Below are positions 61,512 to 64,000 of a stretch of DNA of 64,000 bases, piece by piece; positions within the stretch are counted from its first letter, which is position 1; the number at the start of each line of letters is the position of its first letter. The stretch spans positions 17,044,501 to 17,108,500 of the forward strand of contig CP141146.1 of the NCBI GenBank assembly GCA_035235625.1, in the 5' to 3' direction. The stretch is from Saururus chinensis (taxonomy: Eukaryota > Streptophyta > Magnoliopsida > Piperales > Saururaceae). The position numbers and the translations under genes were made by a program. The notes under the pieces were generated by a model. That model saw only the letters and a list, made by a program, of their open reading frames with translations. It searched no databases and was not told the origin of the DNA.

Positions 61512-64000
61512 TAGGGGTGGAAATGGTCTTCGGTTGACCGTGTTTGAGTCCGCATCCACGATGTTCGAGTCCAATTGACCATGACCGAAGTGACCGAAAT
61601 ATTTCGGTCTCTGTCACGGTCAAAATAAACGGCGACCATAAAACCGTGTGACCGGTCCCGGCCCCTCTACCCTAAATTTTTCTCCTACTACCTTCTTCTC
61701 TCAAGTCCCCTCCGCCTCTTCTCTGTCGGCATCTCTTAGCTCCGGCGAGCCCTAGCCCTGGAGGAGACAGAGATGGCGACCATCGACCCTGACGGAGACT
61801 TGGATTTAGAAGCTCGGATCATTTACCTTTTCTATCTGACCAAGGTTTTTTCGGCGAGATTGTTCTTCTCTGTTTCTCTCCACAATCGACAGGTAATGTG
61901 AATCAATGTTGCTTATTTATTCAATTTGAATCTTCTGTGGTTATTTTTCGTAGAGCTTTTTTTTTTATTTGATTTCAGTTTCTGAAAATACCATTTTCTT
62001 CTCTAATTCTTACTTGCATAATTACAAACATGTCTATTCGTCTCAAATTCTTAATTGGCTTCTCTTGTTTTCTACCTTTTCTCGATCGGTTCTATTTTTT
62101 CTCGATCGGTTCTATTTTTTCTCGGTTAGTTTATACACAAGTGTATGACAGATTATTTAGGTTTAATTTATGGGTTGTTAGGATTTCGTGTTCCTATGGC
62201 TTGATGAATCCAGTGGTGTTCTCTTAGAGGATATTTGAAGTTGGGGGGCAATGATTAGTTTTGGATTATGAAATGAAGTGGGTGTAGGTGTTGTTTGATT
62301 GTTCAATCGAACTTCAAAATGCTTCTGCGGCACAGCTCAGAATCTGAGGAGCATTTGATTAGAATAGGAATGCTGACGTGTTGTTTTTTTCTCAAGCCCA
62401 TTGCGGATTTGTATAGCTAGTGCTTAATTGAGTTTGATTCGTTATTCATATGGTTTTCTAATTCTTTAAATGTTCCCTTTATAAGGAATAGGCTAGAAGA
62501 TCACGAGTTTTAGCTTCTTATTTTATTTGGTTTATAACATTTTTATGTTTGAGTATACGTGATAGATAATCTTAGGCACTTTTACTTGGACACATGTCTC
62601 AAAAGCAAATGCCCAATTTTTATTCCAGAGATTTTACCAAATACCTAATTTTGGTTTTTGGCGGAGAGCAGTTCCCTTCTTGTGATTCTGTCTTTCTGAA
62701 TGTTTTGGTTATTCTAGTTGTGGTTACTAGATTGTGAATTTCAACCTCTTCTATTGTACTTGTCAATAAAATTCAAGTGCTTTTAGGGTGTTTTGGGTGT
62801 TCAAAAATATTGGGTTTTAACTTAACTGAAAGAAAGGAAAGTGAATTACTTTTGCGCTTTTCACTTAAATATACTTTGTGTTTGATAGTTCTCTTATTAT
62901 TAATTCAGATTATTAAGCTTGTTAAAAGTAGTACCTAACCAGTATTTGATAGATGGTCTCTGCATGTGGAACTACAAGTTTAGTGTATGATGCATGCCGG
63001 TCCTTCTGTGATATTTTTTGGAGTTGATATTCAATGTTTCATGACGAGTTTTTTTGCTCCATTGTTTCAATTATTTTGTTTGTACTTCATGGTGAAGTAA
63101 AAAATTGGCGGACTACAAAGCTATTAAAGTATGCTCTTTAAAACATGAGCCTATCTTCAAAAATGTCTTCTGAGTACTACAAGGGACCAATGATGGGATT
63201 GGACTACATCATAGCTAGACTTACTGATCTCCCCATCATTAGTTAAAAATTGTGAATCTTTACTTTTAAGCACATAGTTTGGGATATAGCCAATTAGTAT
63301 TCCCATTTGGCGGTCTATCAAAATTCTAGGAAAATTTGGTGCCAATTTGTGTACTCTTTAATCATTGTTAACAGATTGAATGGTTGAATTGCCAAATGCA
63401 TTTTCAGACAATTACTGTTATCACTGGAGTTTATCAGAACAACAACCGTCTAGTAACAAGACTACTTTTGAAATTTAACTTCCTTTAAACTAACAAATAT
63501 CAATATAAATACCAGTAAAATTGTTTTAAGGATTTTTTTGCTGAGAGCATAGGGTTGATTGAAGTAGTTTCTTCCCTTGACTATAAATGTGTCCTGATTT
63601 GGTCATACTGGTACCGGAATTTGATACACGAATTTGTTTGGTAAAATTCATATTTTTATGTTTGAGTATACTATCTAATGGTAGTCTTTTATCTCTACTT
63701 AAATTGATTGCATATTGTGGTTCCATTTTCAATGATTCTTGACATGATGGTGTAATAATTAAATTACTTTTTGCTATTTGATGTGTTTTTTTACCGACTA
63801 TGCCTGAGTCTATAGATGCTGAAAGTCATTACATGGAAGTAGGTGGGAGCGAAAATAGATACGAAGCCGATGAATTAAAAGGAGGGGCTACTGCAAGTGA
63901 ACTAAATGTTAAAAAGAGAAAGTTGTCTTCAAAGGTTTAGAACCACTTTGATAAGGCATATGAATTTGATAGAGAGTATGGTAAATGTCATCATTGTGAT
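61512..64000 (+). mobile_element. Left part of a hAT-type transposon (cut by window end)
   Basis: TAGGGGTGGAAATGGTC at 61512 fits a hAT terminal repeat, and the next 150 bp are full of GACCG/CGGTC subterminal motifs (to about 61660). A leader of about 110 codons' length (from 61770) ends at ACAG|GTAATG, suggesting a 5' UTR intron of about 1.9 kb. At 63800 a frame leads into a BED zinc finger. The right end and the 8-bp TSD lie outside the window. Confidence 0.55.
63800..64000 (+). pseudogene. hAT transposase N-terminus with BED zinc finger, broken
   Basis: An ATG at 63800 (MPESIDAESHYMEVGG) reads through an acidic stretch to KKRKLSSKV. It then hits TAG at 63938-63940, exactly where BED fingers have the conserved Trp (KVWNHF). 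The frame continues NHFDKAYEF...GKCHHCD, the first zinc ligands, to the window end. One TGG-to-TAG change would explain it. The gene continues outside the window. Confidence 0.65.

Overview
This is nuclear DNA from a flowering plant. The evidence is a multi-exon plant Mediator subunit gene with consistent GT-AG introns, plant-type matrixin metalloproteinase genes, and a dense load of Ty3/gypsy and Ty1/copia retrotransposons, solo LTRs, MITEs, a Mutator-like element and a hAT element. The Mediator protein reads somewhat monocot-like, but the species cannot be named from the sequence.

Left part (1-30 kb): a direct segmental duplication carrying a matrix metalloproteinase (MMP) gene on the minus strand. 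Unit A (1-6832) holds an MMP pseudogene. Unit B (about 12343-25534) holds the intact MMP gene. A third, partial copy C (26501-28020) has only the promoter and the first codons. The units were split by later insertions, several of which have clear 5-bp target-site duplications (TSDs): solo LTRs at 752-2815, 6833-8268, 14739-17071 and 20121-21560. The last two sit inside a larger LTR-type element at 13270-21804. A decayed Ty1/copia element lies between the units (about 9.0-12.0 kb).

Middle (30.3-33.1 kb): a probable Pack-MULE. Inverted repeats of about 250 bp enclose degraded fragments of two unrelated genes, an ankyrin/CCCH zinc-finger gene and an EXO70-like exocyst gene.

Right part (34.2-60.8 kb, minus strand): one apparently complete MED14 gene (Mediator tail/scaffold subunit; STRUWWELPETER in Arabidopsis). 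It has eight coding exons whose splice phases all agree, giving 1817 codons plus stop. Its introns are loaded with transposons: a 5.5-kb decayed Ty3/gypsy element in intron 6, a solo LTR in intron 3, and MITE-like elements in introns 1 and 2. The right edge (61.5 kb to the end) looks like the left half of a hAT transposon with a BED zinc finger broken by a stop codon.

Only two protein-coding genes look functional: the MMP at 24.0-25.0 kb and MED14. I saw no sign of an undescribed enzymatic or defence system. The most unusual object is the two-gene Pack-MULE, followed by the duplicated MMP locus and the nested solo-LTR series. Boundaries given to the base come from reading junctions by eye. 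Those marked 'about' are approximate.
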